From: AP-15 sp963702685
Lineage (GTDB): Bacteria > Pseudomonadota > Alphaproteobacteria > ATCC43930 > CGMCC-115725
Assembly (NCBI GenBank): GCA_963702685.1
Contig: CAVPDQ010000005.1
Location: 124,001 to 188,000, forward strand
Reading direction: 5' to 3'
Length of the DNA: 64,000 nucleotides
Both the position numbers and the translations under genes were made by a program. Of this stretch, positions 50,812 to 63,729 are shown piece by piece (positions within the stretch are counted from its first letter, which is position 1; each line of letters opens with the position of its first letter). The notes under the pieces are model-generated. The model worked only from the letters and a program-made list of their open reading frames with translations, was not told the origin of the DNA and did no database searches.

Positions 50812-52452
50812 ATGACCGTTTCGCCGTTGGCCGGGAGACCGGCGGCAAAGGAAATGCTGATCGATCCGGCGCGGCTGGAGCGCGAATATTACGAGCGGCG
50901 CCCCGACCCTGACGACCCGGGCCAGCGGGTCGCATTCGGCACCAGCGGCCACCGCGGCTCGCCCCGGCATGGCTCGTTCACCGAAGCTCACATCCTCGCG
51001 ATCGCTCAGGCGATTTGCGACTATCGGAAGGCGCACCAAACCAGCGGCCCGCTCTACCTCGGAAAAGACACGCACGCGCTTTCCGGACCGGCCGAGCGCA
51101 CCGCCCTCGAAGTCCTGGCGGCAAACGGTGTCGAGACCGTGATCCAGCGTGACGGCGGCTTCACCCCGACACCGGTCGTCTCGCGGGCCATTCTTGCCTA
51201 TAACAAGAACCGAGCCAGTGGCCTCGCCGATGGTATCGTCGTTACGCCGTCGCACAATCCGCCCGAGGATGGCGGCTTCAAATATAATCCGACCAATGGC
51301 GGGCCGGCCGACACCGATGTGACCGGCTGGATCGAAACGCGCGCCAACGAGCTGTTACGCGACGGCAACACCGGCGTTAGGCGGGTGGCTTACACCATCG
51401 CTCGCGGCGCCGGCACGACGCACGCGGAAGATTTGGTCCGCCCCTATGTCGATGATTTGCGCAATGTCGTCGATATGGACGCGATTCGCGCCGCCGGGCT
51501 CAAGCTTGGCGTCGATCCGCTCGGGGGTGCGGCGGTCCACTATTGGGAGCCGATCAACAAAATCTATGGATTGGACATCGCCGTCGTCAATCCGAAGGTC
51601 GATCCGACCTTTTCGTTTATGACCGTCGATCACGACGGCGCGATCCGCATGGACTGCTCCAGCCCTTACGCCATGGCTCGCCTGGTCGAGCTCAAGGACC
51701 GGTTTCGCGTCGCTTTCGGCAACGACCCGGATGCCGATCGGCACGGCATCGTCACACCGTCGGCGGGGCTGATGAGCCCGAACCACTACCTCTCGGTCGC
51801 TGTCCAATATTTGCTGACGAGCCGCGGCGAATGGTCGAAGAAAGCCTCGGTCGGCAAGACCGTGGTCAGCAGCAGCATGATCGACCGCGTCGTGCGCAAA
51901 TTGGGCAGGCGGCTCGCGGAAGTGCCGGTCGGCTTCAAGTGGTTTGCGCCAGGCTTGTTTTCCGGATCATGCTGTTTTGGCGGCGAGGAAAGCGCGGGGG
52001 CGAGCTTTTTGCGCCGTGACGGCACCGTCTGGACGACCGACAAGGATGGCTTGATCCTCGATCTGCTGGCTGCCGAGATCACGGCGCGCACCGGCAAGGA
52101 TCCGGGCGAGCATTACCATGCGCTGACCGCAGAATTCGGGGCGGCGCACTACACCCGGATCGACGCGCCGGCGACGCCGGAGCAAAAGGCAAAGCTCGCC
52201 AGACTATCGGCTGCGGCGGTCACGGCTCCGGACCTTGCGGGCGACCCGATTATTCAAAAGTTGACGCGGGCGCCGGGTAACGACGCGCCGATCGGCGGCC
52301 TGAAGGTCGTCACCCGCAACGGCTGGTTTGCCGCCCGGCCGTCCGGGACCGAAGCGGTGTACAAAATCTATGCCGAGAGCTTTAAGGACGCGGAGCACCT
52401 GCAGGCAATCGTCGAGGATGCGCAGCGAATAGTGGACGGCGCCCAGGCATGA
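50812..52452 (+). CDS. pgm: Phosphoglucomutase (alpha-D-glucose-specific)
   Basis: 546 residues from ATG 50812 (a GTG immediately upstream is an alternative). Matches E. coli-type Pgm: QRVAFGTSGHRGSPRHGSFT near residue 45, the phosphoserine S147 in VTPSHNPPEDGGFKYNPTNG, the Mg loop FGNDPDADRHGIV, sugar-binding GGEESAGASFLRRDG and the phosphate-binding ARPSGTEAVYKIYAES. It interconverts glucose-1-P and glucose-6-P, passing the GlgP product to central metabolism. The stop overlaps the glgX ATG. Confidence 0.97.
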   Translation: MTVSPLAGRPAAKEMLIDPARLEREYYERRPDPDDPGQRVAFGTSGHRGSPRHGSFTEAHILAIAQAICDYRKAHQTSGPLYLGKDTHALSGPAERTALEVLAANGVETVIQRDGGFTPTPVVSRAILAYNKNRASGLADGIVVTPSHNPPEDGGFKYNPTNGGPADTDVTGWIETRANELLRDGNTGVRRVAYTIARGAGTTHAEDLVRPYVDDLRNVVDMDAIRAAGLKLGVDPLGGAAVHYWEPINKIYGLDIAVVNPKVDPTFSFMTVDHDGAIRMDCSSPYAMARLVELKDRFRVAFGNDPDADRHGIVTPSAGLMSPNHYLSVAVQYLLTSRGEWSKKASVGKTVVSSSMIDRVVRKLGRRLAEVPVGFKWFAPGLFSGSCCFGGEESAGASFLRRDGTVWTTDKDGLILDLLAAEITARTGKDPGEHYHALTAEFGAAHYTRIDAPATPEQKAKLARLSAAAVTAPDLAGDPIIQKLTRAPGNDAPIGGLKVVTRNGWFAARPSGTEAVYKIYAESFKDAEHLQAIVEDAQRIVDGAQA

Positions 52453-54536
52453 CCTGCCTGCCGGGCCGGAGCTGCCCGCTGGGTGCCGCGCCATCCGCGA
52501 GCGGCGTCAATTTCAGCGTGTTTGCCAAGCACAGCACGGCGGCGCAGCTGCTGCTTTTCGATGATGTGGATGCGCCGCAGCCGTCGCGGGTCATCGATCT
52601 CGACCCGCATGCCAACCGGACCTACCATTATTGGCACGCCTTTATTCCCGGCATCGCCGCCGGCCAAATATACGGCTACCGGGTCGCCGGACCCTTCGAT
52701 CCGGCACGAGGGCTCCGTTTCGACCCCACGAAGGTGCTGCTCGATCCCTATGCCAGATGCGTTGCCCGGCCGGCGGGGCGCGATCGAGAGGCCGCCCGGC
52801 ATCCGGGGGACAATACCGCGACGGCGCTGCGCAGCGTCGTCGTCGATTCTTCAACCTATGACTGGGAGGACGATGCGCCGCTCGGCCGGCCGTTTACCAG
52901 AACCGTCATCTACGAGATGCATGTCGGCGGGTTCACTCGCCATCCGAGCTCGGGCATGGCAGCGGAGAAGCGCGGCACCTATGCGGGGCTGGTCGAAAAA
53001 ATTCCCTACCTGCAGGACCTCGGCGTCAGCGCGGTAGAGTTGATGCCGGTCTTTGCGTTCGACGAGCAGGCGGGGCCGGCCGGGCTCGGCAACTATTGGG
53101 GATATCAGCCGGTTTCCTTTTTCGCGCCGCATGGCGGATATAGCTCGCGTCCGGACCCGCTCGGCGTGCTCGACGAGTTTCGCGATATGGTCAAGGCGCT
53201 GCATCGCGCCGGGATCGAAATCATTCTCGATGTCGTCTACAACCACACCGCGGAGGGCGGCGCGGACGGCCCCACCCTGAGCTTGCGTGGGTTGGCGAAC
53301 GAGACCTATTATCTCCTGACGAACGATGAGTCCGGCTACGCAGATTTTACCGGTTGCGGCAACACGCTGAAGGCTAATGAGCCGGTTGTCCGGCGGTTGA
53401 TCCTGGACAGCCTGCGCTACTGGGTCGGCGAGATGCATATTGACGGGTTTCGTTTCGATCTCGCCTCGATCTTGTCGCGCGATCCGGACGGCCGCCCGAT
53501 GACATCACCGCCGATCCTCTGGGAGATCGAATCCGACCCCGTCCTCGCCAATGTAAAGCTGATCGCCGAAGCCTGGGATGCTGCCGGCCTTTATGAAGTC
53601 GGCCGCTTTGTCGGCGACAGCTGGAAGGAATGGAACGGGCGGTTTCGTGACGACGTCAGGGCATTTCTCAGGGGCGACAGCGGGACGGCTCGTGGCATGG
53701 CGTTCCGGTTGACGGGCAGCCCCGATATCTACCTGCACGAAGAGCGCGAGCCCGAGCAGAGCATCAATTTTATAACCTGCCATGACGGCTTCACGCTCAA
53801 CGACCTGGTCTCCTTCAACAACAAGCACAACGAGGCGAACGGAGAAGAGAACCGTGACGGGGCGGACTACAACGCCAGCTGGAATTGCGGTGCCGAGGGG
53901 CCGGCCATCGACCCCGAGGTGGAAAGGCTGCGCAACCGCCAGGTAAAGAACTTCCTGAGCCTGACCTTGCTTGCGATCGGGACGCCGATGCTGCTGGCGG
54001 GAGACGAGGTGCGGCGCGGCCAAGGCGGAAACAACAACGCCTTCTGCCAGGACAACGAGGTTTCATGGTTCGATTGGAATCTGCTCGAAAAGCATCAGGA
54101 CATCCATCGCTTTACCAAAGAGCTGATCGGGCTGCGATCGAACCGCAACCTGCCGATCGATCGGCTTGGCACGACCTTGAACGAGCTGCTGCGGCGCCAG
54201 CCCATCCAGTGGCATGGGGTTACATTGAATTCGCCCGATTGGAGCCACGAATCGCATACGCTCGCTGGAACGGTCCGGCTTTTGGGGTATCCGCTTCTGC
54301 TGCACCTGATCGTCAACGCTTATTGGGAGGCGCTCGAATTCGAGATGCCTGCGCTCGAAGCGCCGCAGAGATGGCGACGCTGCATCGACACATCGCGCGA
54401 TTTTCCGGACGATATTTGCCGCTGGCCCGATGCGCCAAGCCTGGAAGGCTCGCATTATCGGGTCGAGCCGCGCTCGGTCGTCGTTCTGCTCGCCAGTATC
54501 GGGGAAGAGGACCGAGCCGCTGGCGCGACGCCTTGA
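52449..54536 (+). CDS. glgX: Glycogen debranching enzyme (isoamylase-type, GH13)
   Basis: 695 residues. An N-terminal CBM48-like domain (LGAAPSASGVNFSVFAKHST, then GYRVAGPFDPARGLRFDPTK) precedes the GH13 barrel: VIYEMHVGGFT, ILDVVYNHTAEG, the nucleophile D337 in HIDGFRFDLASIL, the acid E374 in LIAEAWDA, and FITCHDGFTLNDLVSFNNKH. It hydrolyses alpha-1,6 branches left by phosphorylase. The ATG at 52449 overlaps the pgm stop (ATGA). The C-terminal domain is a normal beta-sandwich tail. Confidence 0.95.
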   Translation: MTCLPGRSCPLGAAPSASGVNFSVFAKHSTAAQLLLFDDVDAPQPSRVIDLDPHANRTYHYWHAFIPGIAAGQIYGYRVAGPFDPARGLRFDPTKVLLDPYARCVARPAGRDREAARHPGDNTATALRSVVVDSSTYDWEDDAPLGRPFTRTVIYEMHVGGFTRHPSSGMAAEKRGTYAGLVEKIPYLQDLGVSAVELMPVFAFDEQAGPAGLGNYWGYQPVSFFAPHGGYSSRPDPLGVLDEFRDMVKALHRAGIEIILDVVYNHTAEGGADGPTLSLRGLANETYYLLTNDESGYADFTGCGNTLKANEPVVRRLILDSLRYWVGEMHIDGFRFDLASILSRDPDGRPMTSPPILWEIESDPVLANVKLIAEAWDAAGLYEVGRFVGDSWKEWNGRFRDDVRAFLRGDSGTARGMAFRLTGSPDIYLHEEREPEQSINFITCHDGFTLNDLVSFNNKHNEANGEENRDGADYNASWNCGAEGPAIDPEVERLRNRQVKNFLSLTLLAIGTPMLLAGDEVRRGQGGNNNAFCQDNEVSWFDWNLLEKHQDIHRFTKELIGLRSNRNLPIDRLGTTLNELLRRQPIQWHGVTLNSPDWSHESHTLAGTVRLLGYPLLLHLIVNAYWEALEFEMPALEAPQRWRRCIDTSRDFPDDICRWPDAPSLEGSHYRVEPRSVVVLLASIGEEDRAAGATP

Positions 54537-54622
54537 CGACGGGATAAACCGATCCACCAGGTCTGCTTCGTTGGCGACGTCGCTTGAACCGGGGGGAAGG
54601 ACTTTGTTCGGGGGCAGCAAGA

Positions 54623-57341
<2,719 letters not shown>

Positions 57342-57358
<17 letters not shown>

Positions 57359-60300
57359 CCACCGCCGCCGGGGCCTTGCGCGTTTTGCGCCATTCGTCCA
57401 AGCCTTGCAGCACGGCAAAAAAGGAGGGGACGAACAGCACCGCGAGGCAGGTCGAGGCGATGATCCCGCTGAGCACGCTCAAGCCCAAGGAGATCCGGCC
57501 GTCGGCGCCGGCCCCGGTCGCCAATACCAGCGGCACCACCCCGAGGCCAAAGGCGAACGAGGTCATCAGGATCGGGCGAAAACGCCGGCGCGCGGCATCG
57601 ACCGCCGCCTCGGCGATCGACATGCCCTGGACCATGCGCCCGTCACGCGCCATTTCGACGATCAGGATGCCGTTTTTGGCCGACAGCGCGATCATCAGAA
57701 TGAGGCCGATCTGCGTGTAGAGGTTGTTCGCCACCCCCAGGCTGGTCAGCGCCACGACCGGCCCGAGCAACGCCAGCGGCACTGCGGACAGCACCGCCAG
57801 CGGCAAGATCCAGCTTTCGTATTGGCCGGCAAGGCAAAGGTAAACCAGCAATACTGATAGCCCGAACAAGTAATAAAGCTGGTTGCCGGTTAATTTCTCC
57901 TGGTAGGACATCGCGGTCCAGGCGTACGAGATGTCGCTCGGCAGGGTGCGCTTGGCGATCCCTTCCAACGCGGTCAAGGACTGCCCCGAGCTGACCCCGC
58001 GCGCCGGCGCGCCGACAATCGTCGAGGACGGGAAGAGGTTGTAGAGCGTGATCAGCGACGGCCCGACCGACTGGCTCAGATGCGCGACGGCGCCGATCGG
58101 CACCATCTGGTTGTCTTCGCTGCGGACATACATGTTCAACAAATCGTCGGGCCGCAAGCGGAACCCCAATTCGGCCTGCACATAGACTTGCAGCGACTGC
58201 CCGAACTTGTTGAACTGGTTGACGTAGGTCGAGCCCAGATAGGAGGTCAGCGCCGACAGCACGTCGCCGACCGAAACCCGCAAGGTCTGGGCGCGGGCGC
58301 GGTCGATGGTGACGGAGACCTGCGGCGCCGCCGGGCGAAACGTCGTCAGCACATGCTGGAGCTGAGGGTCCTTGGCGGCCTTGTCGACGATCTGCTGGGT
58401 GGCGGCGTTGAGGCGGGTGTAGTCGAAGCTGCCGCCCGACAATTCGATCTGCATTTGCAGCCCGCCGGCATTGCCGATCCCTTGGATCGGTGGCGGCGCC
58501 AGCACAAAGAGCCGGCCATCGGGGGCGGTGTCGAGACCCCGCTGGAGGCGCTGGGCGATCGAGAGAATGTCGGTGCCCTGCTTTTTGCTGCGCTCGCCCC
58601 AAGGCTTGAGCATGACAAAGTTGACGCCGGCATTGGCGAGGTCGGCAAAATTGTCGAGCGGGGAGAGTCCGCTGATCGAGATCACCCGGTCGACCCCGGG
58701 GGTATCGAGGGCGAGCTTGGTGGCGAGCTGCAATGCCGCCGTCGTGCGGCCGAGCGTGGCGCCGTCCGGCAACTGCGCGGCGACCAGCAGATAGCCTTGG
58801 TCTTCGGGCGGGATAAAGGCGGTCGGCAGGCGAGCGATGCCCCAGATGCCGACGCCGGCGAGGATGACGCCGATGACCACCATGACCCCGGCGCGCCGCA
58901 CCATGCGGCCGATCAATCCGGCATAGGCGCTCTCCATGCCGCCATAGATGCGATCGAAGCCGCGGGCAAAGCCCCGCGCAAAAAAATTGCGCTCGGCCAC
59001 CGGCAGCGGCGGTCGCAGCCACAGCGCGCATTGGGTCGGCTTGAGGGTCATGGCGTTGACCGCGCTGATCAATGCCGTGACGGCGATCACCAGGGCAAAT
59101 TGCGCGAACATCTGGCCGCTGAGCCCGGGGACAAAGGCCGAGGGCAAAAACACCGCCATCAGCACCAAGGTGATGCCGACGATCGGGCCGAACAGCTCGT
59201 CCATCGCGCGGATCGCGGCGTCGTGGCCGTTCATCCCCTGCTCGATGTATTTCGAGACACCCTCGACGATGACGATGGCGTCGTCGACGACGATGCCGAT
59301 CGCCAGGATCAGCGCGAACAGGGTCGAAAGGTTGACCGTGTAGCCGAGCGCCGCCATGCCGGCAAAGGCGCCGATGATGGTGACCGGCACCGTCGTCGCC
59401 GGCACCAGGGTGGCGCGGAGGTTCTGCAAAAAGACCAGGATCACGATCAGCACCAGGACCCCGGCCTGCCACAAGGTTTTATAGACTTCGCTGATCGAAT
59501 CCTTGATAAAGATCGTCGTGTTGTAGGGGATGCTGAAGTGTACCCCGGGCGGGAAATGGCGCGACAATTCCTCCATCTTGGCGGCGACGGCTTGCGCCAC
59601 CTTTAAGGAATTGGCGTCGGGGGTCTGGTAGATGGCGATGCCGGCGGCGGGCTTGCCGTTGAGCTTGAAATCCTGCGCGTAGGTCTGGGCGCCGAGCTCG
59701 ATGCGCGCCACATCCTTGATCCTGACGAGGCGGCCGCCTTCGGCCGTCTGGTCCTTGACGACGATGTCGCCGAACTGGCTCGGGTCGCTGAGCCGCGAGG
59801 CGATGTCGACCGTGTATTGGAATTGCTGGTCGCTTGGCGCCGGCGGCATCCCGACCTGTCCGGCGGCGACCTCCTGGCTTTGCTCCTTGACGGCGCGGAT
59901 AACGTCCTGGGGGACGAGGTGGTAGGAATAGAGCTTTTGCGGGTCCATCCAGATCCGCATCGAATACTCGCCCGCACCCATCACCGTGACATTGCCGACC
60001 CCCGGCAAGCGGGCCAGCTCGTTGACGAGATTGATCGTGGCGTAATTGCGCAGAAAGAGCGCGTCGCGCGACCCGTCCGGCGAATAGAGCGTGACAAATT
60101 CGAGGATCGAGGCGGATTTCGCCAGGATCGACACGCCTTGGGCCTGCGCCTGCTGCGGCAGCTGCGCCATCGCGTTCTGCACGCGGTTTTGCACCAGCAC
60201 CTGATCCATGTTCGGATCGCTGCCGATGGCGAAGGTGACGGTCAGCGTGTAGGTGCCGTCATAGGCGCTGGTCAACTCCATGTAGAGCATGCCGGGAACG

Positions 60301-60515
60301 CCATTCACCTGCAGCTCGAGCGGCAGCGCGATCGTATCGACGACGGTCTGGGCGCTGGCCCCGGGATAGCGGGTGGTGACCTGGACTGTCGGCGGCACCA
60401 CATTCGGATACTCGGCGACCGGCAGCCGAAACAGCGAGATCGCCCCGATCAGCACGAGCACGATCGCCAGCACATTCGCCAGGACCGGATGCTCGATAAA
60501 AAACTTTGAGATCAC
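57342..60515 (-). CDS. RND efflux pump inner-membrane transporter, HAE1/AcrB family
   Basis: 1057 residues from GTG 60515, which overlaps the adaptor gene's TGA (GTGA). Further in-frame sequence to 60635 is a shadow. It begins ISKFFIEHPVLANVLAIVLV, typical of AcrB, with two sets of six membrane helices and two large periplasmic loops. The proton-relay aspartates are in ILAIGIVVDDAIVIVEGVSK (helix 4), and PPEDQGYLLVAAQLPDGATL and GNNL-like GVANNLYTQIGLILMIALSA are recognisable. It is a proton-driven exporter of drugs, detergents or bile-like compounds. Confidence 0.96.
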
Positions 60516-61831
60516 GGCTTGGCGCCTGTCGATGTGGTGCCTGTCGATGTGGTGCCTGGGGATGCGGCGCCGGCGGCGCTGCCGCCGATCTGGGTCGGCT
60601 GCGGCGTGACCTTGGCGCCGGGCGAGGCGCGCCACAGATCGCCGACGACGACGCGGTCATCCGGTTTCAGCCCCTGGGTGATGACCCGCAGGTCGCCGAT
60701 CAGCTCGCCGAGCTCGACATAGCGTTGCTCGACGACATCGTCCTTGCCGAGGACGAGCAGGTAGCGCCCGCCCTGGTCTTGCTGCAGCGCGCGGTCGGGG
60801 ACCAGCAGCGCGTTGCGGTTGACCCTGCCCATCGGCAAGCGCATGCGCACAAAAAAGCCCGGCAGCAAGGTGCGGTCCGGGTTTGCCAAAATGCCCCGCA
60901 CCAGCAATGTTCCGGTCTGCGGATCGAGCGCCGGCGCAACATACTGGATCGTTCCCTGAAGCGGAAAGCCGGTGTCGTTCGACAAGCCGACATCGACCGG
61001 GACCTTGTGCAAATCGGCGAGCGTCAGCCGATATTGGTTTAGATTGGCACGAATCTGCAGCACCTGCTGCTCGCTGAGATTGGCGACGACGTAAATCGGG
61101 TTGAGCTGGGTGATCTCGGCGAGCGCGGCCTGCTGCCCGCCACCGCCGACGACATTGCCCGGATCGATCAGATGCTTGCCGACGATGCCGTCGAACGGCG
61201 CCCTGACCTCGGTGTAGGCGAGGTTCAGCTTGGCCAGCGCCACCTGCGCTTGCGCGTTGAGCAATTGCGCCTCGGCGCTCGCCTTTTCAAAGTTCCAGTG
61301 GTCGACCTCGGTCTGGGTCGCCGCATCCTGCTTGACGAGCTTTGTATACCTGACGACCTCGGTCTTGGCGTAGAAGAGCGCCGCCTGCTGGGCCAATACC
61401 TGGGCTTGGGCCTGCTGGAGCTGGTCCTTGTACTGGGCCTGCTGAACGGTAAAGAGAAGATCGCCCTTTTTGACAAAGGCGCCGTCCTCGTAATGCTGCT
61501 GCTCGAGGTAGCCTTCGACGCGGGCGACCAGCTTGACCGCATTTACCGCGGCCGCGTTGCCGGTGATCACGACCGAGTTGCCGACGGTTTGGACCCGCGG
61601 CTTGGCGACCGGGATCGGCTGCGCGGCGGTCGGCGTGAACTGCGCCGGGGTGACGCCCGAGGCCGGCCGGTCAGCGACAATTGCGGGAGCAATTGCGGGC
61701 GCCGCTGCGGCTTCTGCCGGGAGCGGCCCCACCGCCATCCTTGCCGCGGCAAATCCGAGCGCGACGCCGAGCCCTATCGCCAGCACGACCGCGGCAAGAG
61801 CCCGGCGCGAAACAGACGGTGCGGAAAACAT
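60512..61831 (-). CDS. RND efflux periplasmic adaptor
   Basis: 439 residues from ATG 61831 (MFSAPSVSRRALAAVVLAIG); GGTGAGG lies 11 bases upstream. An ATG at 61879 is possible but would overlap the outer-membrane-factor gene by 35 bases. A membrane anchor is followed by lipoyl, coiled-coil hairpin and beta-barrel domains (VEGYLEQQHYEDGAFVKKGD, LNLAYTEVRAPFDGIVGKHL, VPDRALQQDQGGRYLLVLGK). The tail is a Thr/Ser/Gly repeat (PGTTSTGTTSTGAKP) made of a 12-bp DNA repeat. It links the RND pump and the OprM-like channel. Confidence 0.93.
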   Translation of the reverse strand: MFSAPSVSRRALAAVVLAIGLGVALGFAAARMAVGPLPAEAAAAPAIAPAIVADRPASGVTPAQFTPTAAQPIPVAKPRVQTVGNSVVITGNAAAVNAVKLVARVEGYLEQQHYEDGAFVKKGDLLFTVQQAQYKDQLQQAQAQVLAQQAALFYAKTEVVRYTKLVKQDAATQTEVDHWNFEKASAEAQLLNAQAQVALAKLNLAYTEVRAPFDGIVGKHLIDPGNVVGGGGQQAALAEITQLNPIYVVANLSEQQVLQIRANLNQYRLTLADLHKVPVDVGLSNDTGFPLQGTIQYVAPALDPQTGTLLVRGILANPDRTLLPGFFVRMRLPMGRVNRNALLVPDRALQQDQGGRYLLVLGKDDVVEQRYVELGELIGDLRVITQGLKPDDRVVVGDLWRASPGAKVTPQPTQIGGSAAGAASPGTTSTGTTSTGAKP

Positions 61832-61844
61832 CGTCACAGCGACC

Positions 61845-63485
61845 TCACCATTCGGGTGGTCGTGGGTTCGGGTTGACATCGTGCGGGCCGGGCAGCGCCG
61901 GGGCCGGCGGCTGCGGCGTGCCGGGTGGCGGCAACAGCTCGCCCCAGCCGGTGCGGTGGCGCATCTCCGCGGCGGTTGCCGCCGGCACGAACTCGTTGTC
62001 CCCGCGTATCTGCCATCCGCCACCCAGCGCCCGATACACCGAAGCGAGCCCGCTCGAGACGCTTCCCTCCGCCATCGCCAAGTTGTTCTGTGCGGTGTAC
62101 AAGTTCTGCGCAGCCAGCAGCACAGTAGTGAAATCGCGGGTGCCGAGCTTGTATTGGATCAATGCAATCCTCAGCGCACCGTTTGCCGCCGTGGCGCTTT
62201 CCCGCAAAAAATCGACCTGCTCGCGACCCTGGAGAAAGCTGGTCAGCCCGTCATCGACCTGCTGCTGCGCCTTGAGCACCGCATTCTGGTAATCGACCAG
62301 CAGCTCTTGCAGCCGGGCATCCTCGACCCTGACGGAGTTGGTGATCTGCCCGTAGTTGAGGATGTTCCACTGAAAGGTCGGGCCGAAGCCGAACGTAATG
62401 CCCTTTCCTTCAAAGACGCGGACGAGCTTGCCCGGCGGGATATTGCTCGAGGCGGTGCCAAAGGTCCCGGTCAGGCTGAAAGCCGGATAAAGGTTTGCCT
62501 CGGCGATGCCGATTTGGGCGCTCTGCGACATCGCGGCGAGCTCGGCGGCGCGAATATCGGGCCGGCGACGGACGAGATCGGCGGGAATGCCGACCGCGAC
62601 CGAGGCCGGCGGCACCGGGATCCCATGCGCACTGCTCAGCAAGCTGTTCAGCGGCTGGGGCGGCATGCCGAGCAGCACCAAGAGAGCGTCGAGACCCTGA
62701 TTCATCTGCGCGGTAAGCTGCGGGACCGCCAATTCGGTCTGCCCGAGCACGTTTTCGGCCTGGTAGACTTCGAGCATGGTGCTCGTTCCGCCGTGATACT
62801 TTGCCTCCGCGATCGCCAACGCGTCCTTCTGCTTGACGATGTTCTCCTGGGCGATCACGATCTGCGTCTGCAGCGTGCGGATCCCGATATAGGTCGTTGC
62901 GACATCGCCGAGCAGGGTGACGAGCGCGTCGTCGTAGGAGGCGATCGAGGCCAGATAGGCGGCGTCGGCCGATTGGATGGCGCGGCGGAACTTGCCCCAA
63001 AAGTCGAGCTCCCAATCGACCGTGACGCCGAGCGTGTCGCGCCAGAAGTTGCGGTCGAGGCCGCTCGGGATCGACGACAAATCGGCCTGGCTCGGGCGGT
63101 TGTAGGTGAGCGAGCCTTCGCCTTGCTGCACTTGCGGGTAGAACTCGCCGATCGCGGCGCCGAGCTCGGCCCGCGCCTGCAATACCCTGGTCCCGGCCGC
63201 AACCAAGCTCAGGTTCTGGCCGTAGGCGATCGCGATCAGCCGGTCCAGGACCGGGTCGTGAAACACCTTCCACCAGTCCCGGTATTCCTGGTTTTTGGTG
63301 ATGACCGATGGACTGGCGCTCTGGAGATAGCTCGTGGCGATCGGCGGTGCGGGCGAGGCAAAGTCCGGACCGACCATGCAGCCACCGACCAACAACGGCA
63401 GGACCGCGGCTGCGGCGCGGCAGAGCCGAGCGACGCACGCGACGGCGACCGGTCCGGCGGGCATAGCCGCCAGCGTTCCCCTCAT
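61845..63485 (-). CDS. RND outer-membrane channel lipoprotein, NodT/OprM family
   Basis: 546 residues from ATG 63485 (ATG 63464 is an alternative). The lipoprotein signal ends at the lipobox LLVGGCMVGPDF. Two repeats of the OEP fold are visible (DWWKVFHDPVLDRLIAIAYG, VDWELDFWGKFRRAIQSADA; then IGIAEANLYPAFSLTGTFGT, YQNAVLKAQQQVDDGLTSFL), with the conserved ADLVRRRPDIRAAE. The C-terminal 60 residues are an extra Pro-rich tail. First gene of the operon outer-membrane channel, adaptor, pump; no TetR-type regulator is in view. Confidence 0.94.
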   Translation of the reverse strand: MRGTLAAMPAGPVAVACVARLCRAAAAVLPLLVGGCMVGPDFASPAPPIATSYLQSASPSVITKNQEYRDWWKVFHDPVLDRLIAIAYGQNLSLVAAGTRVLQARAELGAAIGEFYPQVQQGEGSLTYNRPSQADLSSIPSGLDRNFWRDTLGVTVDWELDFWGKFRRAIQSADAAYLASIASYDDALVTLLGDVATTYIGIRTLQTQIVIAQENIVKQKDALAIAEAKYHGGTSTMLEVYQAENVLGQTELAVPQLTAQMNQGLDALLVLLGMPPQPLNSLLSSAHGIPVPPASVAVGIPADLVRRRPDIRAAELAAMSQSAQIGIAEANLYPAFSLTGTFGTASSNIPPGKLVRVFEGKGITFGFGPTFQWNILNYGQITNSVRVEDARLQELLVDYQNAVLKAQQQVDDGLTSFLQGREQVDFLRESATAANGALRIALIQYKLGTRDFTTVLLAAQNLYTAQNNLAMAEGSVSSGLASVYRALGGGWQIRGDNEFVPAATAAEMRHRTGWGELLPPPGTPQPPAPALPGPHDVNPNPRPPEW

Positions 63486-63675
63486 CTCGCCGAACTACCC
63501 CCACCACCCCGCGCCGGAAACTGCCCGGACAGGTCCGTACCCGACGAGCGGGCGCCCCTGGATGGGCCGAGGATTTACACCCACTGGCTCGTTGAGAATA
63601 GCACCTTCGCGCCATTTTTCCATCAAAAGCTTGGAGCCCGCAGCCTCGAGAGGCGCCCGTCAACCGAGTTTTCTA

Positions 63676-63704
63676 TTGACAAACCGGAACGAATGTGGTA
63701 CAGG
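63676..63704 (+). promoter_or_regulatory. Promoter with a LexA-like box
   Basis: TTGACA at 63676-63681 is a consensus -35; TACAGG at 63699-63704, 17 bases on, is a poor -10. Between and over them lies GAAC-GAATGTG-GTAC (63687-63701), one base from the alphaproteobacterial LexA site GAAC-N7-GAAC. A ribosome-binding site (GGAGAG) and ATG follow at 63730. SOS control of the downstream gene is therefore possible; this is inferred from one near-match. Confidence 0.45.
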
Positions 63705-63729
63705 AAAAACATCGATCATCGGAGAGCAG